DNA from: Candidatus Heimdallarchaeota archaeon
Lineage (GTDB): Archaea > Asgardarchaeota > Heimdallarchaeia > JABLTI01
NCBI GenBank assembly: GCA_019894765.1
Contig: JAGXNT010000041.1
Location: 1-64,000, forward strand
Direction of reading: 5' to 3'
DNA: 64,000 nt
This document shows, one piece after another, positions 17,439 through 26,359 of the stretch; the first letter of the stretch is position 1; the number at the start of each line of letters is the position of its first letter. The notes under the pieces are model-generated. The model was not told where the DNA came from. It ran no database searches and saw only the letters and a program-made list of their open reading frames with translations. The position numbers and the translations under genes were made by a program.

Positions 17439-17996
17439 ATGAGTTTTCGTGAAAGAAGATATAAAACCCCTACTGACAAAGACATAAAACTAAGATTGTT
17501 GGACTGGATAGATCTCAATGGTATCACCAAATTCCACGGTGAGCTATACGACTCAAATTACTTTGATTCTCCCCCAAACACAACACTTGAAGTTAGATAT
17601 GTATTAAGAAATCTAGAAGCCCGAGAATTAGCGGGTGGTTTAAGCCTTGTTGCAGAACATCAAAAAGAAATTATTGCGGAAGCCACTTTAGAAACTAGCA
17701 TTTTTGGCATTCCCGTTCAAAAGCATATAGGCAAAATCTGGCTCGTTGTTTTACCTGAATGGAGACGACTAGGAATAGGGACAGAATTATTGACTGCTTT
17801 AGAGCATTTTGCAATTAGAAATGGAATCATGACTTTATGGACACACTTTGAGCGAGATTGCGAAATTGAAGAGAAATTCTATTGCGAGAAACACAAGTAC
17901 GTAAAAACAGGTCTTGTTAAGAAAGCTCTCATGCGTCAGAATAAGCCAAAAGATCACCTATTAGTTCAAAAGGAACTCCCAAGAGGAGGAATATGA
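17439..17996 (+). CDS. GNAT family N-acetyltransferase
   Basis: The 185-aa product has the GNAT core: a strand ending in 'KIWLVVLPEWRRLGIGTELL' with the R-R-x-G-I-G pyrophosphate loop that binds acetyl-CoA, followed by the helix 'ALEHFAIRNG' and a strand 'TLWTHF'. The acceptor substrate cannot be read from the sequence. An extended N-terminal region of about 70 residues is not typical of small GNATs and may contact the substrate. The ATG at 17439 follows GGAGGG by 9 nt, one of the strongest ribosome sites in the window. A hairpin covering the stop codon ends the gene. Confidence 0.82.
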   Translation: MSFRERRYKTPTDKDIKLRLLDWIDLNGITKFHGELYDSNYFDSPPNTTLEVRYVLRNLEARELAGGLSLVAEHQKEIIAEATLETSIFGIPVQKHIGKIWLVVLPEWRRLGIGTELLTALEHFAIRNGIMTLWTHFERDCEIEEKFYCEKHKYVKTGLVKKALMRQNKPKDHLLVQKELPRGGI

Positions 17997-18017
17997 ATCC
18001 CCAAATTCAATATTCCT
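17987..18017 (+). terminator. Stop-codon-spanning 12-bp hairpin after the GNAT gene
   Basis: AGGAATATGAAT pairs with ATTC-A-ATATTCCT with a single bulged A. The left arm contains the TGA stop (17994-17996). A T-rich stretch (CTATCTTTCTTT) follows. Confidence 0.6.
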
Positions 18018-18070
18018 ACTCTATCTTTCTTTATTGTTAAAAATTCGATTACTTTATTTTTCTTTCATAG

Positions 18071-19633
18071 ATGAGCTCTATGAGAAGAGATAAAAATGAG
18101 ATTATTTCTGAAGTAGTTAATTCATATGTGGAGAAGAAATTTGACATGAGTGAATCTGAAAAGCCAAGAATTGCTATTATAACTTTAATTCAAGAAGGAG
18201 TTGTCAAAGTAGGTGGAGAGCATGCAATGCTCTTTCCGTATGTTGAGCAGATTATCAAAACTGCGGAATCAGTTGCTGATAAGATTGATATTATTCCATA
18301 TGTTATCTCTCCTCGACCTAAGAAACAAGAAAGTCTAGCAAGAGTAGATGAATTAATTGAGAAAATGAAACAAACTAATGATGGTCAAATGATTCTTGTT
18401 TCGAATGGTGCTGCCGGTCCCTATGCTAATCCTTGGAATTGGGAGAAATACGGTCATGAAGCAAATAAGGTAATAATTAAAATTGCGAAAGAGAGGAAAG
18501 TAAGTGGAATTATTGTTATGGCTCATGGTTTTTCAAGTATTCCTGCTGTTCTAAACATGACAGCATCCCAAGACAATGGTTCATTCAACAAAATCCCAAT
18601 TAAGAGTTATTTCATCACTCATTCAAGTTATGATGAACATAAAGATAACCGTGCACAGAGACGCATTCTTGAGAAAGAGGTACAGAATCATGCCAACATG
18701 ATTGCTATAAGTCCATATATGAGTAAACATCTCGAGGAAATTGGTCTCGTTAAAAGCAGTGAAGACACTGTCCCGTTATATAATGCATTGCCAGACAAAG
18801 GCTGGTTCTCAAACAAAGTTCCAAAAAACGTAATAATAGAGATGCTTGAAGAACGGAATGAGAAAGTAGGTTTGGGTCCATTTTATGGTTCCAAGTTACC
18901 ACTCAATGAGATAGTTAGTGGTAAAAAAGAGTTAGTATTGTACTTTGGAAGAGCACAAAAATATGTGAAAGGAACAGATGCAGTAATTGCTTGTGCGAAT
19001 AACGATTCGAAAAGACATTATATGCTAATTTGTAGTGGATCAAATTCTGAATTGGATTGGCATAAAAAATTGATTGCAAAATCAAATAATATAACATTAG
19101 CTTGGGAACACAATTCCAAATTAGTTCTCGGAACAGTTCAATTAACAGAAAATAATCCTGACGCTAGAATCAATGCTCTATTCCTTTCTCGACGTGAACC
19201 CATGGGTTTAGTAAGTAGAGAAGTTGTATTAATGCAAGAGAACGGTTCAGTTCTCCCAATTGTTTCCGACCAATGCGGGTTTGACGATCAATGGCAGAAA
19301 AAGTATAGCTTTATTGTTGCTAATCCAAGTTCTTGTGAAGATGACCCTATTAAGCGTAAAACAAATTCTCAACTAGCAAAAAACACCGAGATTTTTATCC
19401 ATGATGATTGCATTAAAGCTACTCTCAAAGCACTTGACGAATTAAGTAAACTACCAGTATCTGAACTAAAAACTCGAGTTCAACAATATAAGGAAGCAAT
19501 CAAAGAAAACTATTCTCAAAATAGCTATTGGTCATTTTATCTACAAGCCATAGGAAAAACAAAACCGGAATTCGAAAAATATATTGATGAGAAATTAAAG
19601 AAAAATAACTTAACAACAATACTAAATGTCTAG
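18071..19633 (+). CDS. Glycosyltransferase of GT-B fold (GT4-like)
   Basis: The 520-aa protein is cytoplasmic. Its N-terminal half has Rossmann-like segments (RIAIITLIQEG, IIVMAHGFSS) with an interdomain 'ISPYMSKHLEEIGL' that in GT4 enzymes precedes the hinge. The C-terminal half has 'LVLYFGRAQKYVKGTDAVI', a typical GT4 nucleotide-sugar domain opening, 'ALFLSRREPMGLVSREVVLM' resembling the E-x7-E sugar-nucleotide motif (EPMGLVSREV), and a glycine-containing loop. It likely transfers a sugar from a nucleotide donor; donor and acceptor are unknown. Start ATG 18071 lies in an AT-rich leader without an obvious ribosome site. The stop lies in a hairpin loop shared with the convergent longin-like gene. 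Confidence 0.7.
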   Translation: MSSMRRDKNEIISEVVNSYVEKKFDMSESEKPRIAIITLIQEGVVKVGGEHAMLFPYVEQIIKTAESVADKIDIIPYVISPRPKKQESLARVDELIEKMKQTNDGQMILVSNGAAGPYANPWNWEKYGHEANKVIIKIAKERKVSGIIVMAHGFSSIPAVLNMTASQDNGSFNKIPIKSYFITHSSYDEHKDNRAQRRILEKEVQNHANMIAISPYMSKHLEEIGLVKSSEDTVPLYNALPDKGWFSNKVPKNVIIEMLEERNEKVGLGPFYGSKLPLNEIVSGKKELVLYFGRAQKYVKGTDAVIACANNDSKRHYMLICSGSNSELDWHKKLIAKSNNITLAWEHNSKLVLGTVQLTENNPDARINALFLSRREPMGLVSREVVLMQENGSVLPIVSDQCGFDDQWQKKYSFIVANPSSCEDDPIKRKTNSQLAKNTEIFIHDDCIKATLKALDELSKLPVSELKTRVQQYKEAIKENYSQNSYWSFYLQAIGKTKPEFEKYIDEKLKKNNLTTILNV

Positions 19634-19640
19634 GTATTGT
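19616..19640. terminator. Hairpin between convergent glycosyltransferase and longin-like genes
   Basis: ACAATACT and GGTATTGT form an 8-bp stem (one T-G wobble) around a loop that contains the plus-strand TAG stop (19631-19633). T-rich stretches lie on both sides, so it may serve both genes. Confidence 0.55.
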
Positions 19641-19647
19641 ATCTTGT

Positions 19648-20118
19648 TTACATTAATTTCATTATCTCATCTAAAATTGGGTTCGGATTAGTACTATCTG
19701 GACATACGGAACACTCCGAATGTTTCCCACAATTTTTTTGTGCAATCCCTAAATTAAGCAATGTTACCTTAAAGTCATCAAAGGAAGTAATTTCTCCGGA
19801 GAAATCAACTAGATACTTCCCATATTCCCCGAAAAATAAACGAGCGATTTTTTTCAGTTTGGTTGTATTATCAGATAAGCTATCCTCTAGATCTGAGACA
19901 ATGATGTAAAGTAATCCATCGCTTTTCAGAAAATTCACACTTGAATTCTTAAATTTAAGTTGATCCAAAGATCCTTGTTCAAATTCCTCTGAAAAAGAAA
20001 TTAAAGCATCGAAAAATCCTGAAAGCAATATTGGATTTCCATGTAAATTATGACAGCTACCAAAATTTTCACTTAATAAAGTAGCACCATCTTTAATTAT
20101 AATCAAATTCTGAATCAT
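19648..20118 (-). CDS. Small longin-like domain protein
   Basis: The 156-aa product follows the longin pattern. The opening strand IQNLIIIKDGATLL is followed by a hairpin with an internal 'F', the helix LLSGFFDALISFSEEF, strands 'SSVNFLKSDGLLYIIVSDLED' (split here: NFLKSDG and LLYIIVSD), a second helix 'LKKIARLFF' and a terminal amphipathic helix. Longin and roadblock proteins are scaffold subunits for small GTPases and vesicle traffic in eukaryotes, and free-standing copies are abundant in Asgard archaea. The C-terminus carries a cysteine group (NCGKHSECSVCP) that could bind a metal, which is unusual for longins. It is a single gene, convergent with the glycosyltransferase. No GTPase is adjacent. 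Confidence 0.65.
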   Translation of the reverse strand: MIQNLIIIKDGATLLSENFGSCHNLHGNPILLSGFFDALISFSEEFEQGSLDQLKFKNSSVNFLKSDGLLYIIVSDLEDSLSDNTTKLKKIARLFFGEYGKYLVDFSGEITSFDDFKVTLLNLGIAQKNCGKHSECSVCPDSTNPNPILDEIMKLM

Positions 20119-20365
20119 TTTATTATAATATCCTTGAAATGTTATAAAATAACTTGCAATAATTATCTAAGTCAAAAGATGTGCTGCAATCTAAGTTTAT
20201 AACTATTTTTTCTTAGTTGATTTTTAATAAAATTGCTGATACACATACATTTATTTTTTAAACTTTGAAATGTCAGATACTCAGTAGAATTTGAATTCCT
20301 ACAAAATAAAAAAATCTTGATTAAAATACTCGAGTCTGAAAATAGAAACTCAAGAGGGTTCGAAT

Positions 20366-23300
20366 ATGGTTAAAGTAGACAAGAAAAAGGATGATGCTAC
20401 AAGCAAAATATCCAAAGACCCTCAAATGAATCAAGATTCCAACGAAGCAGAAGTTATAGAAGAAATTGATGTCCTCAAACAGGAATTATATGAAACTGAA
20501 AGAAAAGCCCTTGGTCTTTTTGAATTAACCAATGATGCAATATTTCTCATTGATCTTGATGGAAATTATATTGATCTAAATCAACGGGCTGCAGAAATGC
20601 TTGGGTACAATCGTCACGATATGATTGGTCAATCAAAGCTTAACTTCATTGTAGAAGAGGAACATGAAAGCGCAAGAGAAAAACTCGAAGATCTATTAGC
20701 TGGAAGAATAATACCCATTTACACAAGACGATTCAAGAGAAGCGATGGAACCTCTTTTCCCGCAGAAATTAATGCCGCAGTTGTCCAAGATGATGAAGGA
20801 AATCCCGCTTATATTCAAAGTGCAGTAAGAGATATCAGTGAAAGAGTAGAAGCTGAAGAAGCACTCGAACGAGAAAGAAGAGCCTTTCACTTAATTGCAG
20901 AAGCTACAATTTTTGCCACAGACATCAATGATTTAGGCCAACGAATTTTATCAGGAATAACTCGAATATTGGGTTTTGATGCCTCAACATTCAGACTATA
21001 TGATCCTGAGCAAGGTTTGCTTTTTCCGGTCGCTCAAGAAGATTTCTATCATGAGAAACCAAATCCTGACGTTGTTCCACAACCATTGGATAGTCCTAAT
21101 CATATCTTTGCGTTAGCTGCGAGGGAAAAACGAGCATTTGTTTCTTCTAGATTTGAGGATAGAAAATTACTCGCGCCCTTTCAAGAGAAAATGAAGGAAC
21201 TAGGTATTTTTGCGTTCATAACTTGGCCAATACTAGATGGAAATAATAGATTACTGGGTGTTCTTCAACTAGTATCATATAAGCCAAAGGAAATTCCAGA
21301 AGAAGATATGATATTCTTTCAAACAATCGCACGTATGTTTACTGTAGCATTAGAAAGGAAACGTGCTGAAGAAAAATTAAAAGAAAGCGAAGAAAAATAT
21401 CGATCTTTTGCTCAGAATTTCCAAGGAATTGCCTACCGAACAAAAATAGATTGGAGCCCTGTTTTCTTCCATGGTGCAGTTAAGGATATAACAGGGTATA
21501 GTGAGGATGAGCTTCTCTTTTGGAATCCAAGATGGGAAACTATCGTCCATCCCAATGATGCTGAATACGTATCTAAAATGGAAAATGAATTACGAATAAA
21601 TCCTTGGCATGTTATAGAGATGGAATATCGAATTATAAGAAAAGATGGTCAAGTTCGATGGATACATGAAATAAGTCAGAATATTTGTGATGAGAATCGA
21701 ATACCAATCTATATCCAGGGAGCAATAACTGATATCTCTGAAAGAAAACGAACAGAAAGCATGCAAATTATTCAACAAGATCTAGGAATTTCCTTAAGCT
21801 CAATAACTAATTTGAAGGAAGCTTTGGACTCAGTGCTAAAAGCTACCTGCAGAATTGATATTATTGAATGTGGGAGTATCCACCTAGTCGATAAGGATTC
21901 TGGTTTTCTCAATCCTATTTCTATAAAAGACTTGAGTAAGGAGTTTGTTGATAAAATTTCATATTACTCTACAGAATCACCTTTTACTAAATCGATTTTA
22001 ACTGGTCAGCCTATTTATAGTGACTTTAATAACCTAATTGAGGATTTTGACGAGAAGATTGTAAGGAAAGAAAATCTTCATGCATTGGCAAATATCCCAA
22101 TTTATTCTGAAGAAAAGATTATTGCTATTCTAACATTAGGATCTCGCACTTCAGATACGATTCCTATTAACACCCGAAAAACATTGGAAATAACATCATC
22201 AATTATAGGTGGAGCTATTGCTAGAATTAGAGCTGAATTCGCTTTACGAGAGAGCGATGAGAAATATAGAACCTTTGTAGAGAACTTTCAAGGAATTGCT
22301 TATCGATTAAATAATCAAAATCATTTATTATTCTTTGCAGGTGCTGTTGAAGAAATAACAGGATATTCTTCAGATGAATTAGTTGATAAAAAACATAGTC
22401 GTGATGAAATCATTCATCCCTACGATTTGGAGGACCTGAACAAAAAATTGATGGAATCAATAGATTCTCCATCAAAATTTGGAAAACACGAATATCGGAT
22501 TATTACTAAAGATGGTCAAATTCGATGGGTTCAAGATATTTGGCAACCATTAAAAGACGAAGTTGGAACTGTTGTTGGATTCCTTGGATCAATGCATAAT
22601 GTAACTGATAGAAAATTAGCTCAGAATGAAATACAAAAACTATATCAAGATTTAGAGAGAAGAGTTGAGGATCGAACAGAGCAACTAACAGCAACCAATA
22701 AAGAACTAACCGCATTCTCGTATTCAGTGTCACATGACTTAAGAACACCAATTCGACATATTGGGGGATTTGCACATCTTTTAGAGAAACGGATAACTTC
22801 AATTGAAGGCATCGATGAAAAAATAATTAGTTATACTCAAAAAATCATAGATTCAGTAGAGGAAATGAACAAACTCATAGATGGACTGCTGACATTCTCA
22901 AGAATGAGCAGAGTTGAAATGGTGAAAATAAGAATAAATTTCACTGAGTTAGTTCAAGATGTCCTAAATGATTTCCAAGTAGAACTAGGAAACAGAAAAA
23001 TAGATGTGACTGTAAGTTTCCTCCCAGATGTTTTAGGGGATCCTTCCTTATTACGTTTAGTTTTGGTTAATTTAATAGCGAATGCTTTGAAATTTACTAA
23101 GAAAAGAGAAATTGCTGCAATTGAAGTCGGAACAATGCCTTCAAAAGATCCGGACAAAATAACAGTCTATATCAGGGATAATGGCGTTGGGTTCGACATG
23201 AAATATTACGATAGATTATTTGGGGTTTTCCAAAGACTTCACAAAAATGAGGATTTCGAAGGCACAGGTATTGGTTTGGCAACCGTTCAAAGAGTTATTA

Positions 23301-23404
23301 GGAGAATGGGTGGAACTATTTGGGCTGAAAGTGAAATCGACAAAGGGGCAACTTTCTATTTCTCAATCCTCAAAGCATCTGATGATGAAGAAGAAAAACA
23401 GTGA
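20366..23404 (+). CDS. Multi-sensor hybrid PAS/GAF histidine kinase
   Basis: The 1012-aa kinase has, in order, a coiled lead-in, PAS (about 45-165), GAF (185-335), PAS/PAC (345-455), GAF (470-620), PAS/PAC (630-750), a dimerisation helix and HisKA (about 775-850) with His790 in SVSHDLRTPIRHIGGF, and a HATPase domain with N box 'LANALKFTKKR', G1 'DNGVGFD' and G2 'GTGIGLATV'. It autophosphorylates on His790 in response to a ligand or redox cue. No membrane helix is found, so it is cytoplasmic. No response regulator is adjacent. The transmitter resembles bacteriophytochrome-type kinases, suggesting bacterial ancestry (inference). Start ATG 20366 has GAGGG about 7 nt upstream. Confidence 0.9.
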   Translation: MVKVDKKKDDATSKISKDPQMNQDSNEAEVIEEIDVLKQELYETERKALGLFELTNDAIFLIDLDGNYIDLNQRAAEMLGYNRHDMIGQSKLNFIVEEEHESAREKLEDLLAGRIIPIYTRRFKRSDGTSFPAEINAAVVQDDEGNPAYIQSAVRDISERVEAEEALERERRAFHLIAEATIFATDINDLGQRILSGITRILGFDASTFRLYDPEQGLLFPVAQEDFYHEKPNPDVVPQPLDSPNHIFALAAREKRAFVSSRFEDRKLLAPFQEKMKELGIFAFITWPILDGNNRLLGVLQLVSYKPKEIPEEDMIFFQTIARMFTVALERKRAEEKLKESEEKYRSFAQNFQGIAYRTKIDWSPVFFHGAVKDITGYSEDELLFWNPRWETIVHPNDAEYVSKMENELRINPWHVIEMEYRIIRKDGQVRWIHEISQNICDENRIPIYIQGAITDISERKRTESMQIIQQDLGISLSSITNLKEALDSVLKATCRIDIIECGSIHLVDKDSGFLNPISIKDLSKEFVDKISYYSTESPFTKSILTGQPIYSDFNNLIEDFDEKIVRKENLHALANIPIYSEEKIIAILTLGSRTSDTIPINTRKTLEITSSIIGGAIARIRAEFALRESDEKYRTFVENFQGIAYRLNNQNHLLFFAGAVEEITGYSSDELVDKKHSRDEIIHPYDLEDLNKKLMESIDSPSKFGKHEYRIITKDGQIRWVQDIWQPLKDEVGTVVGFLGSMHNVTDRKLAQNEIQKLYQDLERRVEDRTEQLTATNKELTAFSYSVSHDLRTPIRHIGGFAHLLEKRITSIEGIDEKIISYTQKIIDSVEEMNKLIDGLLTFSRMSRVEMVKIRINFTELVQDVLNDFQVELGNRKIDVTVSFLPDVLGDPSLLRLVLVNLIANALKFTKKREIAAIEVGTMPSKDPDKITVYIRDNGVGFDMKYYDRLFGVFQRLHKNEDFEGTGIGLATVQRVIRRMGGTIWAESEIDKGATFYFSILKASDDEEEKQ

Positions 23405-23418
23405 AAAATCTAATTTTC

Positions 23419-23847
23419 TTATAATTGATATTTCCACAGAGGAATTGATTTTGAGAAGGCATTAGTGTCATCATTTTTTTCGATATTATCGAACAATTCC
23501 AACAGCGAATCTTTTGTTAGATATATATTGCTCGTGGATGTGGGATAACTTAAGGCAAAATTAAGTAATGGAAAGTACTTTTCCTCTAATTCTTGTACTG
23601 CATTAATCAATTCAGGATACAATCCATTGGGAACTGGTAATTCTTTAACCCATGCAATAGCTTCAGCAGCATTTGGTTCTGAACCTTCAGCTATGAAATA
23701 CGTCGTGATTGCAATTTGATTTATTGCTTCCTGACAATATTCAAAAACCGCATCATGATTTAAGCTCCTCCTAGATCTCAATGCTGCTTCATAATTCTTG
23801 AGTGCTTCACCCACTAACTGAGTAATTCTATTTGGATCAATTATCAT
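23419..23847 (-). CDS. Hypothetical helical protein (HEPN-like?)
   Basis: The 142-aa product is mostly helical, with an N-terminal bundle 'LVGEALKNYEAALRSRR' and 'AVFEYCQEAINQIAITTYFIAEG' that recalls the HEPN two-helix pattern, but the R-x4-6-H motif of nuclease HEPNs is not present in the expected place. The remainder (about 95-142) is loosely structured. It converges on the histidine kinase gene with 14 bp between stops. No partner antitoxin (nucleotidyltransferase) is adjacent; the nearest is 20 kb away. Function is unknown and the HEPN comparison is weak. Confidence 0.5.
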   Translation of the reverse strand: MIIDPNRITQLVGEALKNYEAALRSRRSLNHDAVFEYCQEAINQIAITTYFIAEGSEPNAAEAIAWVKELPVPNGLYPELINAVQELEEKYFPLLNFALSYPTSTSNIYLTKDSLLELFDNIEKNDDTNAFSKSIPLWKYQL

Positions 23848-23904
23848 TTTTCTAACCTTTAATCTATGTAACTTGTAAATTTCTTAATTAAATACTCTTC
23901 TAAA

Positions 23905-24762
23905 TTATTCGCCTATCCAGCTTGCGATATAATAGAGATTCATTCCAAGAGTATCAAGCTCAGGATTTTCCTTCTTCCATTTCCCGCGTATTTTTTCTTC
24001 CTCTGTAGTTAGCTCGAAGTGACTTAGTGCGATTCCTATATCTAATTGTTTCATTGGTGGTAAATTTTCTTTAGGTTTACTTCGGGTTAATTGAAGATAG
24101 AAATGAAAAGTATTCGAGTTATCCTCTTTTACTATTCTCCAAGGTTGTTTGTTACTGGCAGATGGACCTATACGAACCATTTCCAAAGCTGTTGCATATT
24201 TTCCTGCATGTTTTTTGGTTAGTGGAGTGGAAAAATCGTTAAAGAAAAACAGTTTTGACCAAGGTATTCGCTCTCTAGCTCTAATGCTCCAAAATATGAG
24301 TTTCTCAAATGCTTTTAGATTTTTCAATGCATATCCGACTGGAGATGTAGCAACAATATACTCATTTTCATTGATATTTGCACATTCTTCAAATTGCTTA
24401 TACCTAAATGTTCCTCCCAACCAAACTGTTCCTAAACCCAACTCTGTCATTTTTAGTATAATTTTCTCGAAACTATAACCAAAATCAACAATGTTTTTCT
24501 CCCCTCTCTCAAGTATGCCAATTATGAAATAGCGAGCTCCTCTAATGAATCCATAAGTACCAAGTTTACGTTTCTCTGAAGAATCATTAGCTTCACAACT
24601 AATTAATTCAAATTTACTTTTACCACCAAATGGTCCTATGAATTCCTTACTCAGAATTTGAGTAATCTTTTGTAGCTTGCTGGATTCGATTTCACGATCC
24701 TCATAAGCTCTTCTTGAAACACGTAAATTTATTGTTTTGATTATAGATTTCTCAAATTTCAT
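23905..24762 (-). CDS. Nitroreductase-family flavoprotein (TM1586-like)
   Basis: The 285-aa protein opens with 'LRVSRRAYEDREIE', matching the R-x-S-x-R-x-Y/F signature that binds FMN phosphate in nitroreductases. It contains two tandem half-domains; 'GPSASNKQPWRIV' in the second half is the usual FMN/substrate motif P-S-x-x-N-x-Q-P-W, and 'LDIGIALSHFELTTEEE' closes the fold. The fused arrangement resembles the putative TM1586 nitroreductase domain. It likely reduces quinones, nitro groups or other electrophiles with NAD(P)H. It is monocistronic. Substrate is unknown. Confidence 0.78.
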   Translation of the reverse strand: MKFEKSIIKTINLRVSRRAYEDREIESSKLQKITQILSKEFIGPFGGKSKFELISCEANDSSEKRKLGTYGFIRGARYFIIGILERGEKNIVDFGYSFEKIILKMTELGLGTVWLGGTFRYKQFEECANINENEYIVATSPVGYALKNLKAFEKLIFWSIRARERIPWSKLFFFNDFSTPLTKKHAGKYATALEMVRIGPSASNKQPWRIVKEDNSNTFHFYLQLTRSKPKENLPPMKQLDIGIALSHFELTTEEEKIRGKWKKENPELDTLGMNLYYIASWIGE

Positions 24763-24792
24763 AATTGAACAACTACAATATAAAGAAAAAGA

Positions 24793-24818
24793 GTAATGGT
24801 TAAGAAGATTCCCATTAC
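24793..24818 (-). terminator. Hairpin downstream of the five-TM protein gene
   Basis: GTAATGG (24793-24799) and CCATTAC (24812-24818) form a perfect 7-bp stem. On the minus strand the sequence continues TCTTTTTCTTT. The stem begins just after the stop codon at 24825. Confidence 0.55.
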
Positions 24819-24824
24819 AAAAGT

Positions 24825-25517
24825 TTAGTAATCGTCTTTAGCTACTTCTTCGATGTAATTAATTTGCTGGAATAGTTTTTTCCTTTTCTTATCTTTTTTT
24901 TCTTCATCCATGAGTAAGCCTTCTTGTTCAGGTCCTGGGGTAATTACCGGTTTTGGTAGTTGTGTTGGGAAAAAGACTGATCTTAAACCCCCAAGAAGTG
25001 CTAGTGGAAGATACACTAGACCAACATAATATGCAATATAGAAATCCATGTCAGGAAAATATGTAAGTCGATAAAAGCTTCTAAACATGAGAACACAAAC
25101 TAATCCAATTATTGCTGATACTGAGAATACAATTCCCGCTATGCGTTGGAGTTTAGTGCTTCGCCATTTATTTTTTCCGAGGAAAAACGCAGAACTAAAG
25201 AGAAAAACTGCACTAATGACTATTAAAATGAATATCGCTACAGAGTAATTTGGTAAAGTTCGGAATGTTCCAGAGTCAGCATAAACGGATTCAGGATCCA
25301 AACGATTATATTGTCGCCATGCTCCGAAGATCCAAATATTTTCAATCATGGATTCACTACCAGCAGTGAAAGTTCTCCAAGAACAAGGAATGCCAAATAT
25401 CATTGCATTGCCTAAAAGAACTATACAAAAAAGTACGATTAACGTCCGTCTATCTCTATATTTCTCAATTAGTACTGTCAAATAAAATAACCCTTCATTA
25501 AAAAATAGGTAATCCAT
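24825..25517 (-). CDS. Five-TM membrane protein of unknown function
   Basis: The 230-aa product has about five hydrophobic helices: a first one near residues 18-42 followed by a 50-residue extracytoplasmic loop, then helices near 92-112, 122-145 and 155-180. A charged lysine-rich cytoplasmic C-terminus (EEKKDKKRKKL) follows. No motif is recognised. It lies 100 bp downstream of the ABC ATPase on the same strand with a hairpin between, so its promoter is probably separate. The start could also be a later Met; no strong ribosome site is seen. Confidence 0.6.
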   Translation of the reverse strand: MDYLFFNEGLFYLTVLIEKYRDRRTLIVLFCIVLLGNAMIFGIPCSWRTFTAGSESMIENIWIFGAWRQYNRLDPESVYADSGTFRTLPNYSVAIFILIVISAVFLFSSAFFLGKNKWRSTKLQRIAGIVFSVSAIIGLVCVLMFRSFYRLTYFPDMDFYIAYYVGLVYLPLALLGGLRSVFFPTQLPKPVITPGPEQEGLLMDEEKKDKKRKKLFQQINYIEEVAKDDY

Positions 25518-25556
25518 GAATTTAAAGCTAATTGAATAAAAATGATTAAAAGAAGT

Positions 25557-25578
25557 TTTTGAGCTGGGTAACTCAAAA
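25557..25578 (-). terminator. Inverted repeat downstream of the ABC exporter operon
   Basis: TTTTGAG (25557-25563) and CTCAAAA (25572-25578) form a perfect 7-bp stem around CTGGGTAA. A second weaker stem CCTCA/TGAGG (25579-25598) lies beside it. It is placed after the ATPase stop at 25622 on the minus strand and is followed by T-rich DNA. Confidence 0.45.
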
Positions 25579-25621
25579 CCTCATTAATCGGAGTGAGGAC
25601 ACTTTGGGAGATAAGTCTATG

Positions 25622-26347
25622 TTAGCTATCTGTTATGCGGCCATCTTGAAGTTTCAATAAACGATCGGTTTTTTCCCAAACCATTGGATCATGAGAAACA
25701 ATGACCACAGTTACACCTGTCTTTTCGCTTAAGTCTCTGAGTATTTGGATGATTTCATTGCCTATCTTAGTATCTAAGTTTCCTGTTGGTTCATCAGCAA
25801 AAATGATTGAAGGATTATTGATAAGAGCTCGAGCAATAGCTACTCTTTGTTTTTCACCTTGGCTTAATTCCTTGGGTTTGTGACTAGCTCTTTCAGTTAA
25901 ACCTACTTGTTCAAGGATATTCATAGCTCTTTCACGATCTGCTTTCTTGATACCATCAGGAATTAAGGGTAGCAGAACATTCTCTAGAGCCGACAAAGTA
26001 GGAATCAGTAAGAAATCTTGAAAGATAAATCCAATTTTGTTTTTGCGAATATCTGATAACTCATTCTCGGATAGTTCTGTTATATCTACGCCATCTACAA
26101 TAGCTCTGCCTGAGGTGGCTGAGTCCATACATCCTAGAATATTTAGAAGAGAACTCTTTCCAGATCCACTTGGTCCTGCAATAGCAACTACTCTTCCTTT
26201 CTCTATACCAAAGGAAACATTATCTAATGCAGTAACCATTGAGGGTAAACCTTCATTGTAAATCTTGTAAAGATTATATGCTTTAATTATGAAACCATTC
26301 GAATTATCTAATTCGCTATTTTCGAGATGTTGTATTTGATCTACCAT
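25622..26347 (-). CDS. ABC transporter ATPase, LolD/MacB type
   Basis: The 241-aa subunit has Walker A GPSGSGKSS, the ABC signature LSQGEKQRVAIARAL, Walker B IIFADEP with GNLD, and a switch His (VSHDP). The signature 'LSxGExQRVAIARAL' and the D-loop GNLD place it with LolD/MacB/FtsE-like ATPases that drive mechanotransmission-type exporters rather than import. It is 12 bp downstream of the FtsX-like permease gene in the same operon, and the pair is divergent from a TetR regulator. The likely cargo is a lipopeptide, drug or lipoprotein-like molecule; this cannot be settled. Confidence 0.92.
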   Translation of the reverse strand: MVDQIQHLENSELDNSNGFIIKAYNLYKIYNEGLPSMVTALDNVSFGIEKGRVVAIAGPSGSGKSSLLNILGCMDSATSGRAIVDGVDITELSENELSDIRKNKIGFIFQDFLLIPTLSALENVLLPLIPDGIKKADRERAMNILEQVGLTERASHKPKELSQGEKQRVAIARALINNPSIIFADEPTGNLDTKIGNEIIQILRDLSEKTGVTVVIVSHDPMVWEKTDRLLKLQDGRITDS

Positions 26348-26359
26348 TTTGTGTTCCTC

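Noticed and set aside
20355..20366. GGGTTCGAAT resembling a tRNA TPsiC sequence
   Set aside because: It is the ribosome-binding region of the histidine kinase gene; no matching arms exist.
23220..23465. 81-aa frame overlapping the histidine kinase 3' end
   Set aside because: It is an out-of-phase shadow inside the HATPase domain, whose own motifs prove the other frame.
23419..23847. HEPN toxin of a HEPN-MNT pair with the nucleotidyltransferase at 2045-2863
   Set aside because: The two genes are 20 kb apart, the small protein lacks a clear R-x4-6-H motif, and the nucleotidyltransferase is of the larger AadA type rather than a minimal MNT antitoxin.
25557..25578. Same palindrome arms as at 15269-15286, possible shared operator
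   Set aside because: The copy at 25557 lies after an operon end with a T-rich tail and a different spacer, so it is better explained as a terminator stem; the shared arms are short and A/T-rich and may be chance.
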